From NCBI GenBank assembly GCA_012861695.1, contig JAAOOA010000380.1, positions 1 through 64,000 on the forward strand: 64,000 bases of DNA. Reading direction: 5' to 3'. Both the position numbers and the translations under genes were made by a program. Below are positions 12,630-25,949 of this stretch, piece after piece. The notes beneath the pieces were generated by a model. That model did not search any database. It saw only the letters and a program-made list of their open reading frames with translations, and was not told the origin of the DNA. Position 1 is the stretch's first letter, and each line of letters starts with the position of its first letter. The stretch is from Trematomus loennbergii (taxonomy: Eukaryota; Chordata; Actinopteri; Perciformes; Nototheniidae).

Positions 12630-15600
12630 TTAAATCTTCATATCATAGCTCACACATAGAAAACCACATTTAAAAAAATTCAGCTCCAGTGTACCATCTT
12701 CCCTTGCCGTACATAAAATGTGATTGACCCCCCAAAGAGTCCTGAAAGCAGGCAGGTTGTTAGTCACACCGTAAAAGGCATGTTCTATTTTTAGCCGAGC
12801 AGCCACCAAACCCTTCACACTCTGAACAACATCTGTCCAGCCCTGCCCTAGCATCTTTTCTTCCTGGTCCTCCAAATTGCTAGCTTAGCAGTTGCAAAGA
12901 TAGCATTAATCAGAGTGAGAGTTACTCCTTTTTTTGCCACATATTTAGGCCCATATACAAAGAGTGGAAGTGAAAACACTTCCCCTAACCCTTCCACCCA
13001 TCCTTTCAGTAGCCCAAATAAGCCTGCTAGCCGCGTGCAAGAAACTACCAGGTGCTCAACTGTTTCACTCTGCTGGCAAAAAGGGCACTCCTCCCCAGCA
13101 CTTGGATCAAGGTGAGCTCGGTGTCTGTTTGTAGCTAAAGCTCCATGTATAATCCTCCACTGGAGGTCAGCCATCCGTTTTTCAACAGGACGCTTATACA
13201 GGACCCTCCACCTGCCTTTAGGGGTAAAGTCTGAAGGGAAAAACTCGTTCCACCTTGACTCCTTGACCTCAGCCAGAAGACGGATGTTAAGAGTCTTTAC
13301 ACAGCACTGGTACAGCTGCTTTTTCCCACAGGAACTGAAACTGCCCAGAATTGGAGTTTTTAGCGAGAGAAGTTTTCCACGCTCCTCTTGCCACTCTCCG
13401 ACAGCAGGACTAACGGTGAGTGAGGGAAACTCATAGTCATTTTCCTCTTTCCAAGTTTCCAATCTAACAGGATCCTCAATGAATGCCCTCTCTGGCGGCG
13501 ACAGGGACTGCATGATGTCGTCAACGATCCTCTGTAGCACTCTGGAAGACCTGATGTTTATGGTGTTACAAAGAGTTTCAACTGATGTTCTGTTAGATGA
13601 CCCAGCTTAGTGATGCCAGCCTCAACAAACTTTGTTCCCAAAGCTACAGAGGAAAAGGTTGCAGTTGGGAAGAGGTCATTCTTTTGAAGTGGCTCCTCGA
13701 ACAACCACATTCCCGGTCTCTGATCCGGGGTCCGTGTGACCTTTAGTGTCTGCCAGGCGTTAATAACTGATCTGTAGAAGGATGTAAGTCCCGTCAGGTC
13801 AGCTTCAGTCGTCCTGATTAGGAACAGGTGTTTATCCATCCCAAGCCTTCCAGCCTTCCTGAGGAGTAGCCGAGCAGGATCCAACCAGCGCTGCCCGCTG
13901 CCGTACAGCAGTCTCTGAGCAGTCTGCAGTCTGAAAGCAGCTGTTCTGGACTGAATGTCTATCAGTCCCTGCCCTCCCTCTGCCACAGGGAGATACAGGG
14001 CCGAAGCCTTCAGCCAGTGTTGTCCAGACCAGAAAAAGTTTACAAGGCACCGCTGTAGTTCTTTCACCAGCCCTGGTGGTGGTGCCAACACTATGAGCTT
14101 GTGCCAAAGAGAAGAGGCAACGAGATTATTCACAATCAGAGCTCTTCCCCTGTATGACAGCTGAGGTAGCAACCATTTCCATTTAGACAACTTAGCTTCC
14201 ACCTTGTCAAGCACTCCCTCCCAGTTCTGTTTTTGAAATTCGTCAGTCCCTAACTGCACCCCTAGGACTTTAATCCCTCGTCTACCCCACCTGATGCCGC
14301 CAGGAAGACTAGGAATGTCCCCTACTCTCCACTGGCCCACTAAAACAGCCTCGCTCTTTCCCCAGTTGACCCTTGCTGAAGATGCTTTTTCGTAAAGGGC
14401 AAGGCTTTCTTTCAGTTCCTGTACATCTGTGTGGTCCTGGATAATTATATCTATATCGTCTGCATATGCTGACACAACAACAGGAGGGCTGTGAGACATC
14501 TCTGGTAGACAGAGACCCCTCAGTCGGCTCCTCAACCTGCAGAGAAGAGGCTCAATGGCAATACTGTAAAGCTGACCTGAGATAGGACAGCCCTGCCTGA
14601 TCCCCCTCCCAACCGGCACAGGAACACTCAACCCTCCCCCCACTTTGATTACACAAAACGCTTCGTGATACAGAATCCTTACCCAGGACAGGAACCCCTC
14701 CCCAACACCAAAAGCCTGCAGTGTGGTAAAGAGAAAATTGTGATCGACACGATCAAAAGCCTTCTCTTGGTCAATAGATATGATGCCAGCATTGATATTA
14801 TACTTTACATATGTCAAACACATCCCTCATTAAAACAAACTATCAAGCATAGACCTATCCGGCACACAGTATGATTGATCCACAACAATTAATTGACCAA
14901 TAAACAGTTTTAGTCTGTTTGATAAAACCTTTGAGAGGATTTTGTAGTCGGTACATAAAAGAGCCACTGGTCTCCAGTTTTTTAAAGAGGTCAAATCTCC
15001 TTTTTTAGGAAGCAGAGAGAGAACTGCGCCGCCTGGAGGAAGCTGGGAGCATCCCCTTTTCAAAACATTCTTTAAAAACATCCAAAATGTCCTGTCCCAT
15101 AAGACTCCAAAAATGCTTAAAAAAGTCTGATGATAATCCATCTATTCCAGGAGCCTTTCCTGACGCCATCTGAGACACAGCAGCAGTTAGTTCGTCATGA
15201 GTCAGCTCAGAGCTGAGCGTGTTCTGCCCCTCTGAGCTCAGCTGAGGAAGTCCCTGCAGAAGCTCTGCAGCAGAGTCCACATCACATTCATCAGCCCTGA
15301 ACAAATCCCTGTAGAAATCCACTGCATGCTTCCTCATCTCAGCCGGCTCTGTGGTCACCTTTCCCTCAGGAAGCCGCAGACACAACATCTGTTTTCTCTT
15401 TACCACTGATTTTTCCAAACTGAAAAAGAAGGCAGTGGGTGCGTCTATGTCCTGGAGTTTGGTGAAACGGGCTCGGACTAAAGCTCCTTTGGCTCTTTCT
15501 TGCTTAAAGGAGTTAAGCTCCTGTCTTTTTTCTTTTAGGCTGGCATTATTCTGCGGATCAGCTTGTGAGACACTTTCCAAGTCTATTATCTCTTTTTCTA

Positions 15601-16628
15601 AATTCTCCACTACTCTCTTAATGTTGGCTGTTGAATAGGAGGTGTATTGTTGACAAAAAACCTTAATTTGGGCTTTTCCTACCTCCACCACTGAGTAAGG
15701 GAAGAAAAACCATCTTTCCTAGATCTCCAGTAAGCCCAAAACATTTTAAATTGTTCACAGAAATTCAAATCCTTTAATAATCTATTATTAAAATGCCAAA
15801 AAGATCTGGGTTTTCCGTTGGAAGATAAGATCAGCTCCATCAAAACTAAATGATGGTCTGTGAAAGCCACAGGGATGATCTGACAGTTTGTAACCCTAGC
15901 AGAAAAGGCCTTGGGTAAATAAAACCTGTCCAATCTGGCTGCACTAACTCTACCATCTGATATTTTAACCCATGTGTATTGCTTGCATGTAGGATGCATC
16001 ATCCTCCACACATCCACTAAATCACTTTTCTTTAGAACATGAGACAATACAGAGGAAGACTGAAATGTGGCTCAACTCCAGTCCTATCCAAAGTAAAGTC
16101 AGTGCAACAGTTCCAGTCTCCGCCCAAAACAATAAACTCCCCTTGACCAATATCACTTATTCTCTCTTCCAATACTTTAAAAATCTCTTCACGCTCAGAG
16201 CCTTGGTTTGGTGCATACACATTAATAAAGCTAATCAGAAAATCATCTATTTCAGCTCTCACTAGAATAACTCTACCCTTCACTTCCTCTGTGCTGGATA
16301 TTATTTTTATATTTAAAAGCGGGGAGAATAAAATAGCTACTCCTGCACTCAAATGTGTCCCATGGCTAAGGACATGCGGCCCCCCCCACCATAGACCCCA
16401 GTCAGTTTCATTTATGCTGTCACTGTGAGTTTCTTGTAGAAATACTACATCTAGCTTTTTCTGTTGAATAACTTCTGTTACTAAGGCTCTCTTTTGAGCG
16501 TCTCTGCCCCCATTCATATTTAATGAGGCTACCCTTAAACCCTGAATATGAGGAGAAGAGAGACAGGCCATTAAGAAAAAAGATAGAAAAAGACAGTAAG
16601 GAGGAAACACCCGGTGTTGTATGATCAT
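12630..16628 (-). pseudogene. LINE ORF2 of copy 2, broken by about six frameshifts
   Basis: Open pieces run at 16,628-16,032 (endonuclease N-terminus), 16,047-15,679 (endonuclease C-terminus), 15,691-15,005 (linker and start of RT), 15,141-14,830, 14,823-13,558 (RT palm with YADD near 14,460, thumb), 13,540-12,848 (C-terminal region with CPFC...H...C knuckle-like residues) and 12,875-12,630. Breaks sit near 16,060, 15,690, 15,027, 14,800-14,840, about 13,560-13,600 and about 12,860. At the first four, copy 1 differs by the 1-3 bases that would explain the break. Plus-strand open frames inside are shadows. Confidence 0.88.
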
Positions 16629-18096
16629 AATTTACGACTCCTTTTTTTAGCCACTTTGGTCTTTTTGTTTAAAGCTTTCCTCAGTGTAGTGATGTGTTTC
16701 TTGAGGCAATACCGTTTTTTTTCATCAAGTAAGTCTAGCCCAACAACCTTCTGAATTGTCGTGGCTGACTTAACAAACTTTTCAACATCAGGGAAATAAT
16801 TATTTACATTTACTGATTTCCCAAAAGTTTCATCCAGAAACTCCTGGATCTGTTCAAAAGAGTAGAGATCCTCACTCTGAGAAACACTGTCAGCTACGGA
16901 GACACTATCTGATTCAGAGTCAGACTCCATATCTACTCCATCATAACCAGCTGATTTCCCCCCCTGCTCTGCCTCACTGTCCAGTTTTTGTGACAGCTGA
17001 GCCTGTTTCCCAGAGACCCCTGCAGCTCCCGCTCTGAGCACTCCATCACATCCTCTTTGCATCCAGCCCTGACCTGAGCCTCATCCTCCACAACTGCTTT
17101 CATATTAATCCCCGCAAACAACGGCCTAACACCCACAGAAACTGCGGCTTTAACTGCCATCATGGGACCAAACACAAACCCGCCTGGCACCACTGCTGCG
17201 GGTAACACAGGAACGGGCATGACTACACTGGGCACAGCGAGTGCGGGTACAGCGGGTACAGCGGGTGCAGCGGGTGCAGCCGGTGCAGCCGGTGCAGCGG
17301 ATGCAGGCGCAGCAGGAGCGGGCATGGCAGCCCCCGGTGCTGCGGTCGCATGCACGGCTGCACCGGGCGCGGGCACGGCGGCCCCGGAGGCTGCAGACAC
17401 GAGCACGTCTGCCCCGGAAACAGGGGCCGTAGCTCCGGCAGCTCCGGCAACTCCCCGCACTGGCCGAGCAATCCCGCTGGTTCCCTCTCCACTCTCATTC
17501 ACAATATTTCCTTCCAAAATAAGTGCTGCTATCAGTCTCTGTGGACAAGCGATCCTCTTGTGCCCCACATCACCACACCCAAAACACTTGACACTGCCAG
17601 CACTCGCATACACCATATAAAAACCCTCCTCATATTTAATACGGAAAGACACATCCAGTGTTTGTGATGTGCAGTCCAGAAACATGAACACCTGTCTCCG
17701 CAGAGACTGGACGTGCTTCAGCTTAGTGTCTTTACAGCCCAGACTCACCGTGCGGAAACCACTCGCCATTCTCCCGTAGCGTTTGAGCTCTTTCTCCAGC
17801 GTTTCATTAGGAATAAATGGAGGGACTCCCGATATGGTAATCCGGGTAGAAGGCACTGCCAGCGGGGACACCTGTATAAACTCATCATTTATGTTTAAGC
17901 CACTTTCAATTAACTGGCTGACCAACTCCTGCTTCTTTACAAAAACCACCACAGCTTTATTCATGCGGGATGCGTAGGAGATGTTTCCGTGTCCCACCTG
18001 CTCCCCCACCGCCAGCAGCACACTCTCCACCGTGCCGTTCTCCTGAGGGATCACCCTCACCCCGTGTCGCAGGGACGGCATCTCACAGGAAGCCAT
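16625..18096 (-). pseudogene. LINE ORF1 of copy 2 (CCHC protein), one frameshift
   Basis: Start ATG at 18,094-18,096. The frame is open through the RRM-like segment, the CCHC knuckle (CFGCGDVGHKRIAC) and a longer Ala/Pro-rich linker than in copy 1, then breaks near 17,021 where one C is missing compared with copy 1. The acidic/Ser-rich and basic C-terminal parts continue in another frame to the TGA at 16,625-16,627. The stop overlaps the ORF2 start as ATGA, as in copy 1. Copies 1 and 2 are thus broken at different places of ORF1. Confidence 0.85.
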
Positions 18097-18279
18097 CCCT
18101 GCAGAGAAACACGCTTCTCTCACGGAAGAAACACTAAACCACACTCACAACAAACAAGACCAATAAACAATCATACAATAAACAAAGTAGAGGAAGAAAA
18201 AAGAGAAAACTTTTACGAAAAGTTACCATCAAACCTCACCACGCTCTCAGCTCACCACCACCGAACTCCTCACACACTC

Positions 18280-18283
<4 letters not shown>

Positions 18284-18337
<54 letters not shown>

Positions 18338-18353
18338 AGAGACAGAGAGATGA
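18284..18353. repeat. (GA)n microsatellite, 5' flank of LINE copy 2
   Basis: GA tract to about 18,330, then interrupted GA/CAGA text. It joins the same right-hand repeat as the tract at 4,263. Confidence 0.93.
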
Positions 18354-19865
18354 ACTGAACTGACAGTTGGAGTGATGACATCATCGTGTTCAAACACAGG
18401 TGTTGATAGTTGCGCTAACGAGCTATGTATAGATCAAAGGCTTCATTGTTTTCAATGAGAGATGAACCTCTTACATGTGATCGTTTTGTGGAAGAACGAT
18501 AACAGATATCTGTGAAATTTCAAAACGTGAAGCATGTCAAGGAAGTTGAGTATCTGAAGTGTAATTTTTGTTTACTTTCGGGTTAATAATGTGGCTTTTT
18601 TGGCAGTTTAAGAAAGGTGTGCGGCTGCTGCTGTGAGGAAATATCTGCCTGAAATTACAATGGGCTTTAATGGAGACATGTTGAACGTTTTTGTCACTTC
18701 ATGCCCTCAAGAGGCATTTTGTTTAATTATTTTGCTTAATTATTTGTCATTTTTCAAGCTACGAGATGTTTTCCTACGTTTCTCATGAAAAATGATGTCT
18801 GAGGAGTGTAGGGTTTGGGAATTATGGCAGGTTTAAAACATTTTTTTTAGGAGAATTTCAAGCACTCTTCCACTCTGTTTTGAGATCAAAGCACTCTAGA
18901 CTTAACGAGCTGCTCCATCCACACTAATGTTAAAATCTGAAGAAAGCCTCTTTACCAAGCTCCAAACTAAGTTAAATATCTCAAGAAGTGTAAAAGATAT
19001 GAAGAATCTGAATAACAAGTTTTATAGCTGAAAGTATTGTGATCATTTGAAAGTTAGAATGAAGTGTCTAGCTGAAATTATCAGGAAGGAGAAGCATTTG
19101 GCGCAAAGTGTAGGAAAAGAGGATTTGAAGGCATCTCCCATTGACTTCAATGTTAAAAAAAGAGTTTAAAAAGCTGAATATTTCAAAAAGTATAAAATAT
19201 TTTTAAAAAGTTGAAGGTTTCCAATCGATTCCTGAACAGGCTGAATAGTTTGATATTTGAATGGTTTCTGTAGCTGAAAATAAGCTGAAGTTATGGAGAG
19301 CCAAAATATTGGTGAAATAATAATAAGGGGAAGAACTAGAAAATGCATTTCCTGCAGAAAATGCGTGCGAATGCTGTAAACTGTGAACATTTGTGGCTGA
19401 ATTTAGCTGAAAATGCAGAAAAAGCTGAATATTTTATTAGCTGAATGGTAGCTGCTTTTAGCTACAGAGACCAAGTCAGTGTGTTGCTGAACTTAGCAGA
19501 GAAATGCAGAAAAGATAAATGATTTGAATCTAATTGTTACAGCTCAAATGCATTGCAATGACTTCCATGTTAAAAAAAAGACTTTAAAAAGCTGAATATT
19601 TTAAAAAGTATAACATATTTTGAAAAAGTTGAAAGTTTCCCATCATGTGCTGAAAAGGCTGAATAGTTTGATATTTGAATGGTTCCTGCAGCTGAAATTA
19701 GGCTGAAGGAGTTAAATAAAGATATTACATGTAAGTAGTAGTGAAGGAATGTTTACAAACACCTGTGTGTGTAAGCCCAGAGATCAAAGGTTACCATGGT
19801 GACGACATTATCAAAATACCTGTTTACGTCTGTCTGTCTGTGGCCCCACGGGAACGCATACGGCA
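18354..19865 (+). repeat. Foldback-family repeat, forward copy F3
   Basis: Parallel to F1 (4,330-5,450) and F2 (9,635-10,880), including the core TAGAAAATGCATTTCCTGCA near 19,338 and a truncated piece of the Harbinger-like end (ggccccacgggaacgcatac) near 19,842. Inverted relative to 21,462-22,540. Non-coding. Confidence 0.75.
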
Positions 19866-20235
19866 AAATGCTGTGGCACAGCATTCGCACTAATTAAGGG
19901 GAAGAATAAAGAAATTGAAGTGCTATAGTGGAATGCTGTGGCACAGCATTCGCACTAATAAAGAAATTGAAGTGCTATAGTGGAATGCTGTGGCACAGCA
20001 TTCGCACTAATAAAGAAATTGAAGTACTATAGTGGAATGCTGTGGCACAGCATTCGCACTAATAAGTTTAAGGGGAAGAATAAAGAAATTGAAGTACTAT
20101 AGTGGAATGCTGCGGCACAGCATTCGCACTAATAAAGAAATTGAAGTGCTATAGTGGAATGCTGTGGCACAGCATTCGCACTAATAAAGATTCGAAGAAC
20201 TATAGTGGAAAGCTGTAAACAGCATTCGCACTAAT
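19866..20235. repeat. Tandem array of palindromes, unit about 52 bp, about 7 units
   Basis: Each unit carries the near-perfect palindrome GAATGCTGTGGCACAGCATT(C), 10-base arms around one base, followed by a spacer gcactaataaagaaattgaa and gtgctatagtg. Two units carry a longer spacer with 'aggggaagaataaag'. A single unit of the same text is at 7,396-7,460. The final unit degenerates and ends in 'gcgaatgctgtttac'. Confidence 0.9.
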
Positions 20236-20255
20236 TAGCGAATGCTGTTTACACT

Positions 20256-20319
<64 letters not shown>

Positions 20320-20642
20320 CTTCAGAGACTTCATACTACTTACATCTGATATTTAACTCCTTCTGCCTAATTTCAGCTGCAGAAACCATTCAACTATTAA
20401 CTTATTCAGCTATTTCAGGACAATGTTGTGGTTTATACCTTTTTGAAACCTTTTCTTTTAAATATTAAGCTTCTTCACTATTTTTCCTACTCTGCAATGC
20501 ATTTGAGCTGTAACCATTTTTATTCAAATCATTTCGCTTTTCTGCATTTCTCCGCTAAGTTCAGCAACACACATACTTGGTTTTTGTAGCTACAAGCAGC
20601 ATCTAATCAGAGCAGACATGCCCACAGACAGACAGAGACACA
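20236..20642 (-). repeat. (CT)n tract and reverse foldback segment
   Basis: CT microsatellite at about 20,258-20,325, then 20,326-20,642, which is the reverse complement of 11,898-12,212. Confidence 0.75.
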
Positions 20643-21461
20643 GGCCCCGGCCCCACGGGAACGAAAACCGGTTGTATCCGCATATTTCTCTTGCGTATAG
20701 CCCTTTTTGCCACACGAGGCCGTAACGAAACGATAGAAACGGACCCCGCAAACGACAACGGGTCCAAAGGTGGATAGATCTGGGAATGGAGCGCTCTGGG
20801 GGGTCCAACGGCTCCGTGTGATCGCCTCTATACGATCATTTTGTGATAATGACGACGCAATAGCCCCGCCTCCCCCCCCCCCTCTGCTGTTCACCCCCGC
20901 AAAAGTACACTGCACACTGAATTCAGATTATTATTTATCTTTATCTCGATATGGACATAAACGCGAGTGAAGTCTAATCTGACAGGACGGAGACACGCAG
21001 CTCCTCCCGCTGTGATGCAGCGGGAGCAAGTCACACACTTCAAGTCAGATCATCACCCTTAGCTATTTTAATTACCTCTCAAACTACCTAAACTAGTTAT
21101 AAATATGTTTATTTTTACTGTCGAGTCATCATTACTGGATCAGCTGCTGCATGAGACAGACACTGAAGCTGTCAGAAGAGAGGGAGGAAAAAGAGAGGCT
21201 CCGTAAGACTCCGTTATATATCCTTATATCGTCGTTATTCATTTGTTTTAAAGCTCAATAAATAACAAAGAAGACCTTTGACCGGCACTTTTATAATTTT
21301 GTCCGGAAGATTTCAACTTTAACACACGTTGACCGGCGAAAAACTCTGCCCGGTTCCCTCGGCCCCACCGTGGAGAATAAACAGAAGTGCAGCCATGACA
21401 ACCATTCTTCTTCGCTGCTTTTGTGGAGGAAGTTGCTGCTTTTGTGGAGGAAGTTACAGCA
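20643..21461 (-). mobile_element. Truncated PIF/Harbinger-like MITE, reverse copy
   Basis: Starts with GGCCCCGGCCCCACGGGAAC and follows the reverse complement of 11,897 back to about 11,090, then stops at 21,461 where foldback sequence resumes (acacaggtgtttgtaaac). The other terminal repeat is missing. Confidence 0.75.
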
Positions 21462-23102
21462 CACAGGTGTTTGTAAACATTCCTTCACTACTACTTACAT
21501 GTAATATCTTTATTTAACTCCTTCAGCCTAATTTCAGCTGCAGGAACCATTCAAATATCAAACTATTCAGCCTTTTCAGCACATGATGGGAAACTTTCAA
21601 CTTTTTCAAAATATGTTATACTTTTTAAAATATTCAGCTTTTTAAAGTCTTTTTTTTAACATGGAAGTCATTGCAATGCATTTGAGCTGTAACAATTTGA
21701 TTCAAATCATTTATCTTTTCTGCATTTCTCTGCTAAGTTCAGCAACACACTGACTTGGTCTCTGTAGCTAAAAGCAGCTACCATTCAGCTAATAACATAT
21801 TCAGCTTTTTCTGCATTTTCAGCTAAATTCAGCCACAAATGTTCACAGTTTACAGCATTCGCACGCATTTTCTGCAGGAAATGCATTTTCTAGTTTCAGC
21901 CAATACTTTGGCTCTCCATATCTTCAGCTTACTTTCAGCTACAGAAACCATTCAAATATCAAACTATTCAGCCTGTTCAGGAATCGATGGGAAACCTTCA
22001 ACTTTTTAAAAATATTTTATACTTTTTGAAATATTCAGCTTTTTAAACTCTTTTTTTTAACATTGAAGTCAATGGGAGATGCCTTCAAATCCTCTTTTCC
22101 TACACTTTGCGCCAAATGCTTCTCCTTCCACATAATTTCAGCTAGAAACTTCATTCCAACTTTCAAATGATCACAATACCTTCAGCGATACAACTTGTTA
22201 TTCAGATTCTTCATATGTTTTACACTTTTTGAGATAATTAACTTTGTTTGGAGCTTGGTAAAGAGGCTTTCTTCAGATTTTAACATTAGTGTGGATGGAG
22301 CAGCTCGTTAAGTCTAGAGTGCTTTGATCTCAAAACAGAGTGGAGGGGTGCTTCAAATTCTCCCCCAAAATGTTTTAAACTTGCCATAATTCCCAAACCC
22401 TACACTCCTCAGACATATTTTGTCATGAAAAACGTAGGAAAACCTCTCCTAGGTTGGAAAATGAAAAGAAATTAAGAAGAAATATTAAACAAAATGCCTC
22501 TTGAGGGCATGAAGAGACAAAAAGTCCAGCTAGCTCCCAATTGATTCCCATGTTAAATCTTTCCGGAACTTTCTTCAGAACAGAGAGAAGTACACTTTAG
22601 ACAAACTGCTCCCATCTACACATTTTACACACAAAACCAAAAAAAACAACATATATCAGTTCATTGGGGTTCCCTGATGCTCACGGTCAGGTATTTTTTT
22701 TATAGGAGCCATAGTTTTTGAACAGTTGGCAAAATTGTCAGATATACTCCTCAATGCATTCTAATGGGCAGTTGGTTGTCATGGTGTTGATTGGAGCCAC
22801 ACACACACCTGAGTGACATCATCTAATCAGAACAGACACCATGGAAACCTTTGATCTCTGGGTTTACACACACAGGTGTTTGTAAACATTCATTCACTAC
22901 TACTTACATTTAATATCTTTATTTAACTCCTTGAGCCTAATTTCAGCTGCAGGAACCATTCAAATATCAAACTATTCAGCCTTTTCAGCACATGATGGGA
23001 CACTTTCAACTTTTTCAAAATATGTTGTACTTTTTAAAACATTCAGCTTTTTAAAGTCTTTTTTTAACATGGAAGTCATTGCAATGCATTTGAGCTGTAA
23101 CA

Positions 23103-23103
<1 letters not shown>
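21462..23103 (-). repeat. Foldback-family repeat, reverse copy R2
   Basis: Reverse complement of F2/F3 to about 22,540, with the core TGCAGGAAATGCATTTTCTA near 21,874. 22,540-23,100 repeats 8,110-8,660. Non-coding. Confidence 0.75.
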
Positions 23104-23133
<30 letters not shown>

Positions 23134-23221
23134 GACAGACACACACTCTCTCTCTCTCTCTCACACTCACACTCACACTCTCTCTCTCTCTCAGACAGAC
23201 AGACACACTCTCTCTCTCTCA

Positions 23222-23296
<75 letters not shown>

Positions 23297-23309
23297 CCTC
23301 TCTCTCACA
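23104..23309. repeat. (CT)n and (AC)n microsatellites
   Basis: Same order of CT, CAGA and CA tracts as 8,663-8,887. Confidence 0.9.
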
Positions 23310-23612
23310 GACACATCAAGAGAAGAGAGGGCGATCAAGAGAAGTGAGAGAGGGTGATAGAAGAGTGATAGGGTGATCAAGAGAAGAGAGAGGGCGATCA
23401 AGAGGAGAGAGAGAGGGCGATCAAGAGGATAGAGAGAGGGCGATCAAGAGGAGAGAGAGGGCGATCAAGAGAAGAGAGAGAGAGGGCGATCAAGAGGAGA
23501 GAGAGAGGGCGATCAAGAGAAGAGAGAGAGAGGGCGATCAAGAGGAGAGAGAGAGGGCGAGCAAGAGAAGAGAAAGAGGGCGATCAAGAGAAGAGAGAGA
23601 GGGCGATCAAGA
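23310..23612. repeat. Purine-rich minisatellite, third array
   Basis: Units of GAGAGAGAGGGCGATCAAGA, same orientation as 8,888-9,336 but with fewer units. Confidence 0.9.
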
Positions 23613-23912
23613 TCAATGCAAATTCATTCACTACTACTTACATCTGATATTTAACTCCTTCAGCCTATTTTCAGCTGCAGAAACCATTCAACTATTACAT
23701 TATTCAGCTATTTCATTACATCAAGGCGATACATGTTTTTTTAAACCTTTTCTTTTAAATATTAAGCTTTTTCTCCATTTTTGTAGCTAAAAGCAGCTAC
23801 CATTCAGCTAATAACATTCAGCTTTTTCTGCATTTTCAGCTAAATTCAGCCACAAATGTTCACAGTGTACAGCATTCGCACGCATTTTCTGCAGGAAATG
23901 CATTTTCTAGTT
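23613..23912 (-). repeat. Foldback-family terminal segment; right boundary of the block
   Basis: Nearly identical to 9,337-9,632 and ends in GCAGGAAATGCATTTTCTAG at 23,912. Sequence to the right is unrelated, so this is the edge of the composite repeat. Confidence 0.75.
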
Positions 23913-25949
23913 TACCTACTCTTTCCATATTGATCACCTTTATTTACCTTTTCATATTGATCACCTTTATTTACCTCCTCTTTTCATATTGATCACCAGA
24001 ATATCTCACACTGAGTTCTGCTGGAAACTCAAATATTAATGTTTAATTACTAACTTATTAAATAAACAAAGCTACTTAGGGGTAACGACTTTCATCCTCC
24101 GAGTTCTAACTTTTTCCTGAATGTAGACTTTTTTGTGTAATTTTGCTTTTATTCCCAGACATGTTAACGTCACAGACAGAGTATCGCCAAACTAGTTGTA
24201 CAAGCAATAAACAAACAAACTGAAATGATCACAATGGAAGTGTGTGACGATCAATCTGAAGACGTCCTGAGATCAGACTGAAGAGAATAAAAAGAGACGC
24301 TGTCAGAATATTTATATCCATTTATATCCATTAAATAAACAAAGCTACTTAGGAGTAACGACTTTCATCAAAAAAAATATATATATATTGACCTATACAT
24401 TATTTTTTTTCATTTTTCTGAGAATTTTGAATCATTTGAATTTGAATGGAATTTAATCACAGTCAAAAATATATATATTTCTTGAAATAGAATAAATGAT
24501 ATGTTTTAACATACATGTATGTGATACAACCCAGTTTTTGCATCGTATGTATCATCATGGTTTTATATTTTCATATTTTTATATATATTTTGATTTTTAA
24601 GAAGTTGACCTTTAGGCCTTTACAAAACAAATATCAGAAACAGCAAAATAGTGACAAAAGCAGAAAAAAAGATCTGATCTCCAACAGAATGAAAGTTCAG
24701 GTTACCAATTATATAATGTTTACCTTGTTCGTTAAAAATAAAAAATAAAAATATATATTTTTTTTTAATATTTTTTTTATTTTTTTTATTTTTTTATTTT
24801 TTATTTTTTATTTTATTTATTCAATCAATGTTTGAAAATGAATTCTTCATATGATAAATGAGAGGTAACATTTTATTTATGGTATTATTTCCACATATTT
24901 CTCTCCATTCTTCCTTCTGCCAACGGTGTCGCAGTTTCTCGTCTCTCCCGTTTCTGTGCTTAGTGCTTACGCATGGGTTAGAGTTTGCGTGGAGGACCGC
25001 ACATTTCCCCCGTCAACTTAGTATTATATAAATCGCAAACATTGCGTAGAAACTGGCGTACGCCATTTTTTGAGCGTATATCCCTTATAAATGAGGCCCC
25101 TGGTTATGAAGTGAGTCCTGTTGGTTTATTGGAGATTAATAATAAAGACATGAGTCCCAACCTGAGGCTCCGGACCCCCACTAGAGGTCACCAGAGCTTT
25201 GCTTTGGGTCTCACTAAGTGGTAAAACACAACTATAAAAAAATACGTATATTTATTCACAGTTTCTCTGATTACCATTCATTTCTGATAAGAACAATACA
25301 AATAAAGACATAAGACGTAAGTCGAAGAAAGACAAATATTATAATACATCTTCAGAGCTCTGAGAAAACTAGGAACCAAAGTCAAAAGATGAAAGTAGCT
25401 TTTACTTTTCTTTAACAACAAATATTAGTTTTTGCTCTGTGAGTGTAAAGATGTGTGGGTGCTCCCTGATAGTCTGGGGGTGAAAGGGAGGGAACAAAAG
25501 ATGAAATAACAAAGAGGAAACTCATTTGCAAAACCACAAGATGTCTTTTAATTACTCAAAAGCAAAGAGGGCTCACTAACCAATTTACAAATCTGACTCA
25601 AGGCAAAATAACTTTCTTCCAAAACAAAGTGATAAAAGTAAACTCTATAAAAAGTGAATATGGATCTGAGCTCCTAACACTGAACCCTCCTGTCAGGTTC
25701 CTTTCTCCTTCCTCACTTCCTGTCTGTTTAAACTGCTCTTACATTAACACAACAAACATGAATCATATCCAAATGTTATTGAACTCCCTTTAAGCTGTAA
25801 ACAAAGTCTCTACTGGTTCACATGAATACCTGCAGTGAGTAAACAAAGAAGAGACTAACAGATAACATGGTTGTTGATGTGGTTGTGTATCTGATGGAGG
25901 AACATCATCTAGGGTTCTCCATTCATCATCAATCTCTGCTACTGACCAG
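23913..25949. other. AT-rich intergenic DNA, short repeats only
   Basis: Three copies of a ~27-bp unit (catattgatcacctttattt) at 23,925-24,000. A 40-bp segment (aaataaacaaagctacttag...) occurs at 24,060 and 24,330. A T-rich low-complexity tract lies near 24,750-24,825. At 24,930-25,105 there is text typical of a fish MITE end (ttataaatgaggcccctgg). No gene is supported. Confidence 0.6.

Noticed and set aside
19866..20235. Possible CRISPR-like array of regularly spaced palindromes
   Set aside because: Spacers are nearly identical, the setting is eukaryotic, and a single unit is part of a dispersed repeat.
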